A stretch of 13,047 nucleotides of DNA from the NCBI GenBank assembly GCA_030612495.1, contig JAUWNT010000058.1:1-13047 (forward strand), in the 5' to 3' direction. The notes under the pieces are model-generated. The model was not told the DNA's origin. It ran no database searches and worked only from the letters and a program-made list of their open reading frames with translations. Below are positions 5,360 to 13,007 of this stretch, one piece after another. A program made the translations under genes and the position numbers. The first letter of the stretch is position 1. Each line of letters opens with the position of its first letter. The stretch is from Candidatus Aminicenantota bacterium (GTDB taxonomy: Bacteria > Acidobacteriota > Aminicenantia > UBA2199).

Positions 5360-5823
5360 TGAATTTCAAAAATTTTCTAAACAAAGAAAATATATTTGTT
5401 TCTGATTATTATGAAGATACAGATAGTTTTTATGCTGATTTCGCTCTTTTTTTAAAGGAAAAAGGAATTATAAAAGATAAAAAGAAAGTTAAAAGATTAT
5501 TCATAAAGAGAGAAAATATACAATCTACTGCAATAGGTAAAGGTGCTGCTGCGCCACACATTTTTTCTGATGAATTTTCAAAATTCATATTATCAATTGC
5601 CCTTATAAAAAATGGCGTTGATTTTAAAGCTCCAGATGGAGGAAAAGTCTTTTTGATTTTCTTAATCATGAGCGATGAAAAGGATGTTGGAATGCATCTA
5701 AAAACGCTCGCTCATATTGCACGTTTTGTTAAAACCACAGATATTGTAAACTGCGTAAAAGAGACAAAACATGCAGAAGAAATATTTAAGACAATTCTAA
5801 AAAAAGAAAAATTAATTCAATGA
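5359..5823 (+). CDS. PTS EIIA-type (PtsN/EIIA-Ntr-like) regulatory protein
   Basis: The protein has 154 residues and one PTS EIIA type-2 domain covering nearly its full length. The phospho-acceptor site is STAIGKGAAAPH with His67, equivalent to the active His of PtsN in its GIAIPH motif. Downstream VDFKAPDGGKVFLIFLIMSDE and HLKTLAHIAR match the rest of the fold. Such proteins accept phosphate from HPr/NPr and, in E. coli, control potassium transport (TrkA, KdpD) by direct contact. There are no EIIB or EIIC genes, so the role is regulatory rather than sugar transport. Its ATG overlaps the previous stop by one base and its TGA overlaps the next ATG by four, so translation is coupled to the PII-like gene and antiporters. 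The inferred job is to relay phosphorylation state to these antiporters. Confidence 0.9.
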   Translation: MNFKNFLNKENIFVSDYYEDTDSFYADFALFLKEKGIIKDKKKVKRLFIKRENIQSTAIGKGAAAPHIFSDEFSKFILSIALIKNGVDFKAPDGGKVFLIFLIMSDEKDVGMHLKTLAHIARFVKTTDIVNCVKETKHAEEIFKTILKKEKLIQ

Positions 5824-6158
5824 AATTAGCCATCCTGGTTCTCAATAAAGAAGAGTACCTTGAACCTTTACTCGAAGGGTTTATTGAAATTGATATAACT
5901 GGAGCAACAATTGTTGATTCAATTGGTATGGGACATATTCTTTCTTCAGAAGTCCCGATTTTTGCAGGCTTAAGATTTATGTTTTCTGGAAGCAGACCCT
6001 ATAATAAAACCATCATGTCAGTTATTAAAAATGAAAAGGTAAAACCTCTAAAAAGACTTATAAAAAAAACTTTGGGCAACCTTGAAAAGAGCGGAAATGG
6101 GATTCTTTTTTTTATAGAACTTAGCGAGGTAATTGGACTAAAATCTGAAATCACATAG
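5820..6158 (+). CDS. PII-like signalling protein
   Basis: The protein has 112 residues, the typical PII monomer size. The pattern MKLAILVLNKEEYLEPLLEG then IDITGATIVDSIGMG (26-38) matches beta1-alpha1-beta2 of PII proteins, and GSRPYNKTIMSVI with NGILFFIEL matches the later strands of the ferredoxin-like trimer. The T-loop region (about 37-55) is short and lacks the GlnB uridylylation Tyr51 context, so this is a PII-like protein rather than GlnB/GlnK. Such relatives bind nucleotides and regulate an adjacent transporter. The start overlaps the EIIA stop (ATGA), and its TAG overlaps the GTG of the antiporter-like gene by one base. Direct regulation of the antiporters is a strong inference from this coupling. 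The ligand cannot be predicted. Confidence 0.82.
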   Translation: MKLAILVLNKEEYLEPLLEGFIEIDITGATIVDSIGMGHILSSEVPIFAGLRFMFSGSRPYNKTIMSVIKNEKVKPLKRLIKKTLGNLEKSGNGILFFIELSEVIGLKSEIT

Positions 6159-7378
6159 TGAAAACTCTAATCGCTTTTGGAATTTTATTATTCATAGGCT
6201 TGGTTGGGTCAATCAAACTATTTAATAAAATAAAGGTAACATCTTGTTTTGCATATATATTGTATTCAGGAACTATTTATGTTTTTTTTGGTTTAATAGT
6301 AGGAGAAAATGGTTTCAATCTAATATCAAAAGATATAATTCATCAACTTGCACCCTTAATAAACTTCTCTCTTGGTTGGGTAGGGTTTATATTTGGATTT
6401 CAATTTGAGATAAAATATTTAAAGAGAATCCCAAAAAATTGGTACTTAACTCTTCCTTTTATATACTTAACATCATTTTTTACAATAGTATTATTTTCAT
6501 TCATTACTTTTAATTATATATTTAACGGCCTTGTTCAAACAATCGAAATTGCATTGGGAATGTCGCTTGTATTGGCTATATTACTATCCGAAAGTTCAGT
6601 ATCTTTTATCTCATGGGCCTCAAAATTTTTGAAAAAAGAGTTTTTGGGAATTAGAATATGCTTTTTTATTTCTGCTATCAACAACTTAATACCAATTATT
6701 TTAACTGGAGTCATTTTTTCTCTTTATAGATATATTCCTGCATCAAATATTATTTCATTAAATGCCCCCCAAAATATACTCCCCCATTTTTTTATTCAAT
6801 TGATGATCGGAATATTATCAGGATTCTTTATATTTTATTTGGTAAAAAAAATCATAAACAAACTCGAGATTTCTGCTGTTTTATTCGGAACCATATTTTT
6901 CATCTCAGGATTGTCATCAATGTTTCATTTTTCTCCTTTATTTGTATCAATGTTATGTGGAGTAATATTTTCCAATTTAACTCACAGGCATTCCTATTTC
7001 ATAAGAATATTAAACCCAACAGAAAAACCAATATATATAATTTTCCTCATATTTTTATCCTTAAAAAAGGCTATGTTTAATAAGTATATAATTTTTATTG
7101 CAATTTTTCTTCTTCTGGTTAAATTTTTATCAAAGCTATTTACATTTAAATCTCTAAATAAAACCAAACTTAGCCCATTCAATATTTCTCCATACTTTTC
7201 ATATATTCTCCTTCCTATTAGCAGCATTGCTCCAGCCATTCTTCTTGATTTACTCTGTTCTTATCCCCAGCATAGCTCTTCTATTGCTCAAGGGATTTTC
7301 ATAATTGCGCTAATTATATCTGAGATCTTCTCTCCATTAGGCATAAGACTACTTAAAATAAGATCAAAAAATGATTAA
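6158..7378 (+). CDS. cation:proton antiporter-like membrane protein, probable ion-site Asp missing
   Basis: The protein has 406 residues and is almost entirely hydrophobic, with about 10-12 predicted membrane helices, fitting the CPA/Kef-type Na+/H+ exchanger fold. The GFIFGFQFEIKYLK stretch resembles the family's G-L-E helix end, and SMFHFSPLFVSMLCGVIFSN matches a later conserved region. In the helix that carries the ion-binding Asp of CPA antiporters (QD in KefC, ND or DD elsewhere), this protein reads ISAINNLIP, with Asn175-Asn176. That suggests it cannot bind and exchange cations in the usual way and may be a regulatory or structural partner. The start is GTG overlapping the PII-like stop by one base, and the 3' end overlaps the next antiporter gene by eight bases. 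The alignment at the Asp position was done by eye. Confidence 0.75.
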   Translation: MKTLIAFGILLFIGLVGSIKLFNKIKVTSCFAYILYSGTIYVFFGLIVGENGFNLISKDIIHQLAPLINFSLGWVGFIFGFQFEIKYLKRIPKNWYLTLPFIYLTSFFTIVLFSFITFNYIFNGLVQTIEIALGMSLVLAILLSESSVSFISWASKFLKKEFLGIRICFFISAINNLIPIILTGVIFSLYRYIPASNIISLNAPQNILPHFFIQLMIGILSGFFIFYLVKKIINKLEISAVLFGTIFFISGLSSMFHFSPLFVSMLCGVIFSNLTHRHSYFIRILNPTEKPIYIIFLIFLSLKKAMFNKYIIFIAIFLLLVKFLSKLFTFKSLNKTKLSPFNISPYFSYILLPISSIAPAILLDLLCSYPQHSSSIAQGIFIIALIISEIFSPLGIRLLKIRSKND

Positions 7379-8651
7379 TACTCTATTATTGATAATAATA
7401 ATCGCAATCGGGATCATTATTAAATCTTCCCAACAAATTGAAATATTCAATAATGCAGCTTATGCGCTTGGCTTAATTATGCTTGCAGGATATATTTCAG
7501 GTGATCTTGTAAAAAAAATAAAATTGCCATCAATAACAGGTTGTATTTTAGCCGGGATCCTTGTTGGCCCATTTGGATTAGAATTGATAAGTATAAAAAA
7601 TGTGGATGATCTTCAATTGTTAAATGGCCTTGCTCTTTCAATTATAGCTTTAACAGCTGGAGGTGAGATAAAACTTGCTGGGTTTAAAAAGAATTTAAAA
7701 ACAATTAATTACATATTGCTTTTCCAAACTTTAATTATAGTAGTTGGAATAACTTTTGTAATAATTATTTTCAAAGATTTCTTTCCCTTTATATCTAATT
7801 TGGGCATTCAATCAATTGTTGCAGCAGGATTACTCGTTGCAATAATATCAACCGCTTCTTCACCCTCTACAACTCTGGCTGTAATAGTTGAAACAAAAAA
7901 AAGAGATAGATATACAAATCTAATTCTAAGTATTGTAATGCTTAAAGATGTAATTATACTCTTTCTATTCTGTATTGGCCTCAATATTGCAAAAATTCTT
8001 ACAAAAAGTAATATGATAAATAAAAATATTGTTTTCAATACATTTTTTGAAATCTCAGGCTCTTTAATTTCAGGAATTGTTATAGGTTTTATAATTGTAG
8101 TGTACTTAAAATTTATTAAGAAAGATAGAATTGTTTTTGTTCTTGCATTGAGTTTTTTCTCATTTGAAATTTTTGAACCCCTGCACCTTCACACTCTTCT
8201 CATTATGATGATAGCAGGGTTTGTGGTTGAAAATTTCTCTTCAGAAGGTGACAGCCTTATGAAAACTCTTGAACTTATATCACCCCCTGTATATATAATA
8301 TTTTTTACTTTAACAGGAGCTGCTATAAACCTCAAGTATTTGAAATCTCTATGGCTGTTAACCATTATTATCGTTTTATTCAGGGCTTTATTCAAATACG
8401 TTGGAACCTACATAGGAAGCGCACTTGCACGGGAAGAAAAATTTGTAAAAAAACATCTATGGATCTCTTTTTTATCTCAAGCAGGTCTTTCCCTGGGAAT
8501 GGCAAAAATAATAGAGAATAATTTCAGCTTTTTTGGTGAGAATCTTGCTGTTCTAATAATTTCAGTAATTGTTGTAAACCAGATAATTGGACCTCCTCTT
8601 CTAAAAATGTTTTTAGATAAACCAAAGCAACCAAATATTAAAGATCCCTAA
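7371..8651 (+). CDS. CPA2/Kef-type cation:proton antiporter
   Basis: The protein has 426 residues and about 11-13 membrane helices. Family marks are LPSITGCILAGILVGPFGLELI (52-73), ALTAGGEIKL (the G-L-E-like site), TASSPSTTLAVIVE (unwound TM4-type segment), VMLKDVIILFLF with Asp193 at the ion-site position, LHTLLIMMIAGFVVENF, and a late ALFKYVGTYIGSALAREE segment. The family exchanges Na+ or K+ for H+ across the inner membrane. The residue before the Asp is Lys192, where relatives have Asn, Gln or Asp, which could alter ion choice. No TrkA-N (RCK) domain is attached, unlike KefB/KefC; regulation may instead come from the upstream EIIA and PII-like proteins. The gene starts eight bases inside the previous one, implying coupled translation and a possible heterodimer. 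It is the last gene of the operon. Confidence 0.88.
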   Translation: MINTLLLIIIIAIGIIIKSSQQIEIFNNAAYALGLIMLAGYISGDLVKKIKLPSITGCILAGILVGPFGLELISIKNVDDLQLLNGLALSIIALTAGGEIKLAGFKKNLKTINYILLFQTLIIVVGITFVIIIFKDFFPFISNLGIQSIVAAGLLVAIISTASSPSTTLAVIVETKKRDRYTNLILSIVMLKDVIILFLFCIGLNIAKILTKSNMINKNIVFNTFFEISGSLISGIVIGFIIVVYLKFIKKDRIVFVLALSFFSFEIFEPLHLHTLLIMMIAGFVVENFSSEGDSLMKTLELISPPVYIIFFTLTGAAINLKYLKSLWLLTIIIVLFRALFKYVGTYIGSALAREEKFVKKHLWISFLSQAGLSLGMAKIIENNFSFFGENLAVLIISVIVVNQIIGPPLLKMFLDKPKQPNIKDP

Positions 8652-8654
8652 CAT

Positions 8655-8677
8655 AAAAATATTTAAGATTAATTTTT
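8655..8677. terminator. weak AT-only hairpin between convergent genes
   Basis: AAAAAT (8655-8660) and ATTTTT (8672-8677) could pair around an 11-base centre, between the antiporter stop and the ridA stop. It could serve both directions, with T runs on each strand, but the all-AT stem is weak and common by chance in this composition. Confidence 0.25.
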
Positions 8678-9058
8678 CTATAAAACTGCAATTGCTTCTA
8701 TTTCAATGTCAACTGATAGAGGAAGTTCTTTTACTACAACAACCGATCTTGCTGGAAACGGCTCCTTCAAATATTCAGTATACAATTCATTAATAATAGC
8801 AAAATCCGCAATATTTTTTAAAAATACAGTTGTTTTTACAATATTCGATAAATTTGCTCCAGCCTCTTTAAGTACAGCTTTAATATTTTCAAATATCTGC
8901 TCTGTTTGCCTCCTGATATCATTATAAGCAAACTTCTTTGTTACAGGGTCAATCCCAATCTGTCCTGATAGAAAAACAAAATTATCCTTTTTTATTGCCT
9001 GAGAATATGGCCCTATTGCACCTGGCGCATTTTTAGTTGTTATTAGTTGTTTAATCAT
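8678..9058 (-). CDS. ridA: RidA family protein (reactive intermediate/imine deaminase)
   Basis: The protein has 126 residues, full length for the YjgF/YER057c/UK114 family. Conserved features are GAIGPYSQA (Tyr18), FLSGQIGIDP, the FPARSVV motif with Arg104 (equivalent to the carboxylate-binding Arg105 of E. coli RidA) and the C-terminal IEIEAIAV strand with the catalytic-site Glu. RidA trimers hydrolyse reactive enamine/imine intermediates, released by PLP enzymes such as threonine dehydratase, to 2-keto acids. The position of E. coli Cys107 is Val106 here, a tolerated substitution. It is the last gene of the gltX-glnS-rhomboid-ridA unit. A strong AAAGGAG five bases before the ATG overlaps the rhomboid stop, indicating coupled translation. 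Confidence 0.95.
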   Translation of the reverse strand: MIKQLITTKNAPGAIGPYSQAIKKDNFVFLSGQIGIDPVTKKFAYNDIRRQTEQIFENIKAVLKEAGANLSNIVKTTVFLKNIADFAIINELYTEYLKEPFPARSVVVVKELPLSVDIEIEAIAVL

Positions 9059-9063
9059 ATAAA

Positions 9064-9070
9064 CTCCTTT
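9064..9070 (-). promoter_or_regulatory. ribosome binding site of ridA
   Basis: On the minus strand AAAGGAG lies five bases before the ridA ATG at 9058 and overlaps the TAA of the rhomboid gene (9069-9071). This is a clear Shine-Dalgarno site at an internal operon position. Confidence 0.75.
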
Positions 9071-9803
9071 ACTCTATAAATTCAATGACAGGCTTTTCTC
9101 TATTTCTAAGCAATTTTATTAAGAATATTCCAATTATAAAACCTCCAACATGAGCAAGCCATGCAACACCTTCTGCGCCTGCAAACTGGAAAACAAACCA
9201 AACAATCAAAAAGATATAAGCAGGTAAATCAATAAAAGTAACAAATATAAAAAGAAACACAAGTGTTCTCACCTTAGCTCTTGGATAAAGAATTAGATAA
9301 GCACCCATAACTCCTGATATAGCCCCACTTGCTCCAATAACAGGAGTTACTGAATTCCAATTAAATAAAATATGGACCAAGCTTGCTCCAATCCCTGCAA
9401 TTAAATAAAATATAATAAATTTGAATTTCCCAAGATAATCCTCTATATTATTCCCAAAAATCCACAGAAAAAGCATATTTCCTAAAAGGTGCAAAATAGA
9501 TCCATGCATAAATATAGAGGTGAATAATGTAAGAAAAGGAGGAATTTCTCTTTTTATAAAAAAATCATTTTCAAAAATATTTTTTCTAAGATTAAAAGTA
9601 ATATTTTTTAAATGAGTGATTTCTCTTGGAATCATTGAAGATTTCAGAATATGATATTCAAGGGAAGATAAGCGTTTATAATCAGGAGGAGGGGAGGAAA
9701 GAAAGCTCTGATAGAAAAATACAATTACATTTATTATAATTATAAATATGGTTATGTAAGAAGTTTTTCTAGTAGGATTATAATCTTTAATAGGGAAAAG
9801 CAT
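9069..9803 (-). CDS. rhomboid family intramembrane serine protease
   Basis: The protein has 244 residues and about six or seven membrane helices, starting with residues 17-33. The rhomboid signature is complete: LFTSIFMHGSILHLLGNM (His100, His105 and Asn109), the catalytic GASG motif with Ser159, and WLAHVGGFIIG with the catalytic His218. The protease cuts membrane-embedded substrates within or near the lipid bilayer; substrates in bacteria are mostly unknown. A long loop between the first helix and the His/Asn segment (about residues 35-85) is charged and probably extracytoplasmic. The start at 9803 has a modest GAGG about ten bases upstream. It lies 26 bases after glnS and 10 before ridA on the same strand, so it is part of that operon; no functional tie to tRNA charging is apparent. 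Confidence 0.93.
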   Translation of the reverse strand: MLFPIKDYNPTRKTSYITIFIIIINVIVFFYQSFLSSPPPDYKRLSSLEYHILKSSMIPREITHLKNITFNLRKNIFENDFFIKREIPPFLTLFTSIFMHGSILHLLGNMLFLWIFGNNIEDYLGKFKFIIFYLIAGIGASLVHILFNWNSVTPVIGASGAISGVMGAYLILYPRAKVRTLVFLFIFVTFIDLPAYIFLIVWFVFQFAGAEGVAWLAHVGGFIIGIFLIKLLRNREKPVIEFIE

Positions 9804-9829
9804 CTTAATTCATCCTCTTTTTCTTGAAC

Positions 9830-11545
9830 CTAAGATCCTTTTCTGTCTTTAATAGACTTTTCAATTTTAGCCCATGTATCTCGCAATTGTACAGTACGAT
9901 TGAATACAAGTTTCCCTTTTGAAGAATCAACACAGAAATATCCATGCCTCAAAAACTGGAATCGACTTCCAGGTACTGCATTCGCAAGCCCGGGTTCAAC
10001 CATGCATGATTTTAAGGTCTCCACTGAGTTATGGTTGATATATTCTTTAAAATCACTATTTTTATCACAATCTACTGGGTTTTCTTTAATAAAAAGGCGG
10101 TCATAAAGGTTCACTTCTGCTTTTACAGAATGAGCAGCGGAAACCCAGTGTAATGTACCTCTCACCTTGCGGCCGTCTGCAGTTCCACCACCCCTTGATT
10201 CAGGATCATAAGTACAATGAAGCTCTTTTACTTCACCAGTTTTTTCATCTTTAATCACTTTTTCACATTTAATATAATATGCATGTTTAAGCCTTACCTC
10301 TTGACCTGGAAAGAGACGAAAATATTTTTTTGGAGGATTTTCACGAAAATCTTCCTGCTCTATATATAAAACCCGTGAAAAAGGAATTTTTCTTGTTCCC
10401 ATACTAATGTCTTCAGGATTATTTACTGCTTCTATTTCTTCCACTTTATGCTCAGGATAATTATCAATGATTAAACGGAGGGGACGCAGCACAGCCATTA
10501 CACGCATTGCTCTCTTATTAAGATCTTCACGAACACAGTGTTCTAACAGAGCTACATCAACCAAACTATCTCTCTTGGCAACTCCAATTCTTTCTGAAAA
10601 ATCATGTATAGATTCAGGTGTATAGCCACGTCTTCTAAAACCCGCAATAGTAGGCATACGCGGATCATCCCATCCAGTCACATACCCATATTTCACTAAT
10701 TCCAGTAGTTTTCTTTTACTCAAAACCGTGTAGCTTAGATTGAGCCTGGCGAATTCAATCTGTTGTGGATGGAAAAGATTTAGTTGCTCAAGAAACCAAT
10801 CGTATAAAGGCCTATGATCCTCAAACTCCAGAGTACAAATAGAGTGTGTAATTCGTTCTATTGAATCCTCAAGACAGTGAGCAAAATCATACATTGGGTA
10901 AATACACCACTTGTTTCCAGTCCTGTGATGTGATTCATGAATAATGCGATATATCACAGGGTCTCTCATATTCAAATTCGGGGACTCCATATCGATCTTA
11001 GCTCTAAGTACATGTTCACCCTCTTTAAATTCACCTGCTCGCATACGCTTAAAGAGTCCGAGATTCTCCTTAACTGAGCGTGAGCGATATGGGCTATTTC
11101 TACCTGGCTGAGTCAGAGTGCCTCTGTATTCTTTGATCTCTCCTGTGCTTAAGCTACACACATATGCTTTTTTACTTTTTATTAACTGATTTGCATATTC
11201 ATACAATTTATCAAAATAGTCAGATGCATAAAACAGTCTATCACCCCAATTAAACCCGAGCCAACGAATATCTAATTTTATTGATTCAATATACTCGACT
11301 TCCTCTTTTGTTGGATTAGTATCATCAAAACGCAAATTGCATAACCCTTTATATTCAGATGCAAGGCCAAAGTTAAGACATATTGATTTTGCATGCCCAA
11401 TATGCAGATATCCATTTGGCTCTGGTGGAAATCTCGTGTGAACCCTTTCATCATTTTTATTCATACTCAAATCTTTTTCTATAATATTTTTAATAAAATT
11501 TTGAGGTTTAGCTTTATTTAATTTTATACTATCTTTTTTTTCCAT
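9830..11545 (-). CDS. glnS: glutaminyl-tRNA synthetase
   Basis: The protein has 571 residues (E. coli GlnRS: 554) and aligns with it end to end. NFIKNIIEKDL matches the usual N-terminus and supports the start. PPEPNGYLHIGHAKS contains the HIGH motif (48-51). NLRFDDTNP, NKWCIYPMYDFAH and THSICTLEF follow. VLSKRK (274-279) is the KMSKS-type loop, then GWDDPRMPTI and a C-terminal two-domain beta-barrel region with ADGRKVRGTLHWVSA. The class Ic enzyme attaches glutamine directly to tRNA-Gln in the cytoplasm. It is 14 bases downstream of gltX, in one operon. Base composition differs sharply from its neighbours: hand-counted 60-base lines inside it give 33-53% G+C against about 20-28% for several gltX and rhomboid lines. 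Bacterial GlnRS is known to be spread by horizontal transfer, which fits. Confidence 0.98.
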   Translation of the reverse strand: MEKKDSIKLNKAKPQNFIKNIIEKDLSMNKNDERVHTRFPPEPNGYLHIGHAKSICLNFGLASEYKGLCNLRFDDTNPTKEEVEYIESIKLDIRWLGFNWGDRLFYASDYFDKLYEYANQLIKSKKAYVCSLSTGEIKEYRGTLTQPGRNSPYRSRSVKENLGLFKRMRAGEFKEGEHVLRAKIDMESPNLNMRDPVIYRIIHESHHRTGNKWCIYPMYDFAHCLEDSIERITHSICTLEFEDHRPLYDWFLEQLNLFHPQQIEFARLNLSYTVLSKRKLLELVKYGYVTGWDDPRMPTIAGFRRRGYTPESIHDFSERIGVAKRDSLVDVALLEHCVREDLNKRAMRVMAVLRPLRLIIDNYPEHKVEEIEAVNNPEDISMGTRKIPFSRVLYIEQEDFRENPPKKYFRLFPGQEVRLKHAYYIKCEKVIKDEKTGEVKELHCTYDPESRGGGTADGRKVRGTLHWVSAAHSVKAEVNLYDRLFIKENPVDCDKNSDFKEYINHNSVETLKSCMVEPGLANAVPGSRFQFLRHGYFCVDSSKGKLVFNRTVQLRDTWAKIEKSIKDRKGS

Positions 11546-11559
11546 ATATTATAATTATA

Positions 11560-12984
11560 TTATTTCTCCTTTATTATATAATCTATAAAACTTTTTATCC
11601 TTTCAATAGATTCCTCTTTACCCAAAAACTCAAATAGATCGAAAATTGAAGGGCTGATATTACTTGCAACAAGAGCAAAACGGCATGGATGAATTAAGTC
11701 AGCAGCTTTGATTTCATTGTTATCAGCACATATTCTCAATACTTTTTCAATATTCTCAGAATTAAAAACCTCAAGAGATTCCAGTTTATTTATAAGCTTT
11801 TCTAAAAGATTTGCTATGTTTTTATGAAACTCAAAGCTTTTTAAATCATTTTTATTGTACGTAAAATCTTCCTTTAAATATATATAAGCTTTCCCCTTCA
11901 TTTCATTCAAATTTTTCATTCTTGATTTTATTAATTCTATAAACGATATTTTCTTTTCATATGTGAACTCAGAAAAATCCTTTTCAAATTTCTTATCTTC
12001 AATAAGAATATTATAAATTTCTCTTGAATCCTTTTTTTTTATAGCAAGAGCATTAAGAAAACTCAACTTATTATAATCAAAAATAGGGCTGTTCTTAGCT
12101 AATTTATTAAATTTGAATCTTTTTATTAATTCATCTAAAGTAAATATCCTTTTCTCATCTCCAGGAAGCCATGAAAGTTGCGAAAGATATGTAATTAAAG
12201 TTTCTGGAAGATAACCTTTTTTTTTAAATTCCAAAACTGAGGTTTCACCATGCCTTTTACTTAATTTTCTTTTGTCCTCTCCAAATATTAGAGGTAAGTG
12301 AAAATATTTAGGAACATTAAAACCTAATGCATTTAAAAGTAAAATCTGTTTAAATGTATTTGATATATGGTCATCTCCCCTTATTACATCAGTTATACCC
12401 ATTCCATTGTCATCTACAACAACTGAAAGATAATAAGTTGGAGTGAAATCTGATTTTAATATTACAAAATCCTCAATCTCAGAATTATTTACCCGCATTT
12501 TTTTATGGATTCCATCATTAAAGGAAGTAAAACCTTCAGGCACAAAAAACCTAAGAACAAATGGAACTTTCTGCTCGAGCTTTTTTTCAATTTGTTTTTC
12601 TGTAAGATTTAGGCATTTCCTGTCATACTTCCATGTTAGATTCTTTTTCTTATTTGCTTCTATCTCATCCGGGGTGCAAAAGCATCTGTAAACCTTCTTT
12701 TTTTTCAGAAGCTCAAATGCTGTTTTTTTATATTTTTCGAAATGATAAGATTGAAAATATGGGCCTTCATCCCAGGTAATATTAAGCCACTTCAAACCAT
12801 TTATGATTTGCTCAGCCATTTCAAGAGAAGATCTTTTTATATCAGTATCTTCAATCCTGAGTATAAAAGTTCCTTTTTGATTTCGTACAAAAAGAAAATT
12901 AAAAAGAGCAGTCCTGGCACTTCCAATATGTAAATATCCAGTTGGGGATGGTGCAAATCTAACCCTCATTTTTCCTTTTTTCAT
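11560..12984 (-). CDS. gltX: glutamyl-tRNA synthetase
   Basis: The protein has 474 residues, normal for bacterial GluRS. RFAPSPTGYLHIGSARTALFNF carries the HIGH-type motif, LRIEDTD follows, and KLSKRHG (240-246) is the KMSKS loop. A zinc-site pattern C101-x-C103 with Tyr120 and Cys124 matches that of GluRS-type enzymes. It charges tRNA-Glu; with a GlnRS next door it need not mischarge tRNA-Gln, but whether it is discriminating cannot be read here. It is the first gene of the operon continuing to glnS, rhomboid and ridA. The first ATG at 12984 has no Shine-Dalgarno sequence. An internal ATG at 12969 (Met6) has AAAAAAGGA just upstream and gives the classic MRVRFAPSPTG start, so the true protein may be five residues shorter. 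Confidence 0.98.
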   Translation of the reverse strand: MKKGKMRVRFAPSPTGYLHIGSARTALFNFLFVRNQKGTFILRIEDTDIKRSSLEMAEQIINGLKWLNITWDEGPYFQSYHFEKYKKTAFELLKKKKVYRCFCTPDEIEANKKKNLTWKYDRKCLNLTEKQIEKKLEQKVPFVLRFFVPEGFTSFNDGIHKKMRVNNSEIEDFVILKSDFTPTYYLSVVVDDNGMGITDVIRGDDHISNTFKQILLLNALGFNVPKYFHLPLIFGEDKRKLSKRHGETSVLEFKKKGYLPETLITYLSQLSWLPGDEKRIFTLDELIKRFKFNKLAKNSPIFDYNKLSFLNALAIKKKDSREIYNILIEDKKFEKDFSEFTYEKKISFIELIKSRMKNLNEMKGKAYIYLKEDFTYNKNDLKSFEFHKNIANLLEKLINKLESLEVFNSENIEKVLRICADNNEIKAADLIHPCRFALVASNISPSIFDLFEFLGKEESIERIKSFIDYIIKEK

Positions 12985-12992
12985 TTGTATAA

Positions 12993-13007
12993 AAGATTGT
13001 TAATCTT
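12993..13007. repeat. short palindrome upstream of gltX
   Basis: AAGATT-GTT-AATCTT is a perfect 6-bp inverted repeat 9-23 bases before the first gltX ATG. It could be an operator or a leader hairpin. It is short and AT-rich, so chance is plausible. Confidence 0.25.

Noticed and set aside
4522..5669. Open frames antisense to the cyclic-nucleotide-binding and EIIA genes
   Set aside because: They lie opposite clear domain-bearing genes, have no recognisable motifs and have no ribosome binding site; they are composition shadows.
5359..5823. Sugar-specific PTS component
   Set aside because: No EIIB, EIIC, HPr or EI gene is present; the partners are a PII-like protein and antiporters, which fits a regulatory EIIA-Ntr.
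6994..8395. Minus-strand open frames inside the two antiporter genes
   Set aside because: They are the antisense of conserved membrane-helix coding sequence and show no family resemblance.
9900..12933. Plus-strand open frames within glnS and gltX
   Set aside because: They are antisense to well-conserved synthetase sequence and lack start signals.
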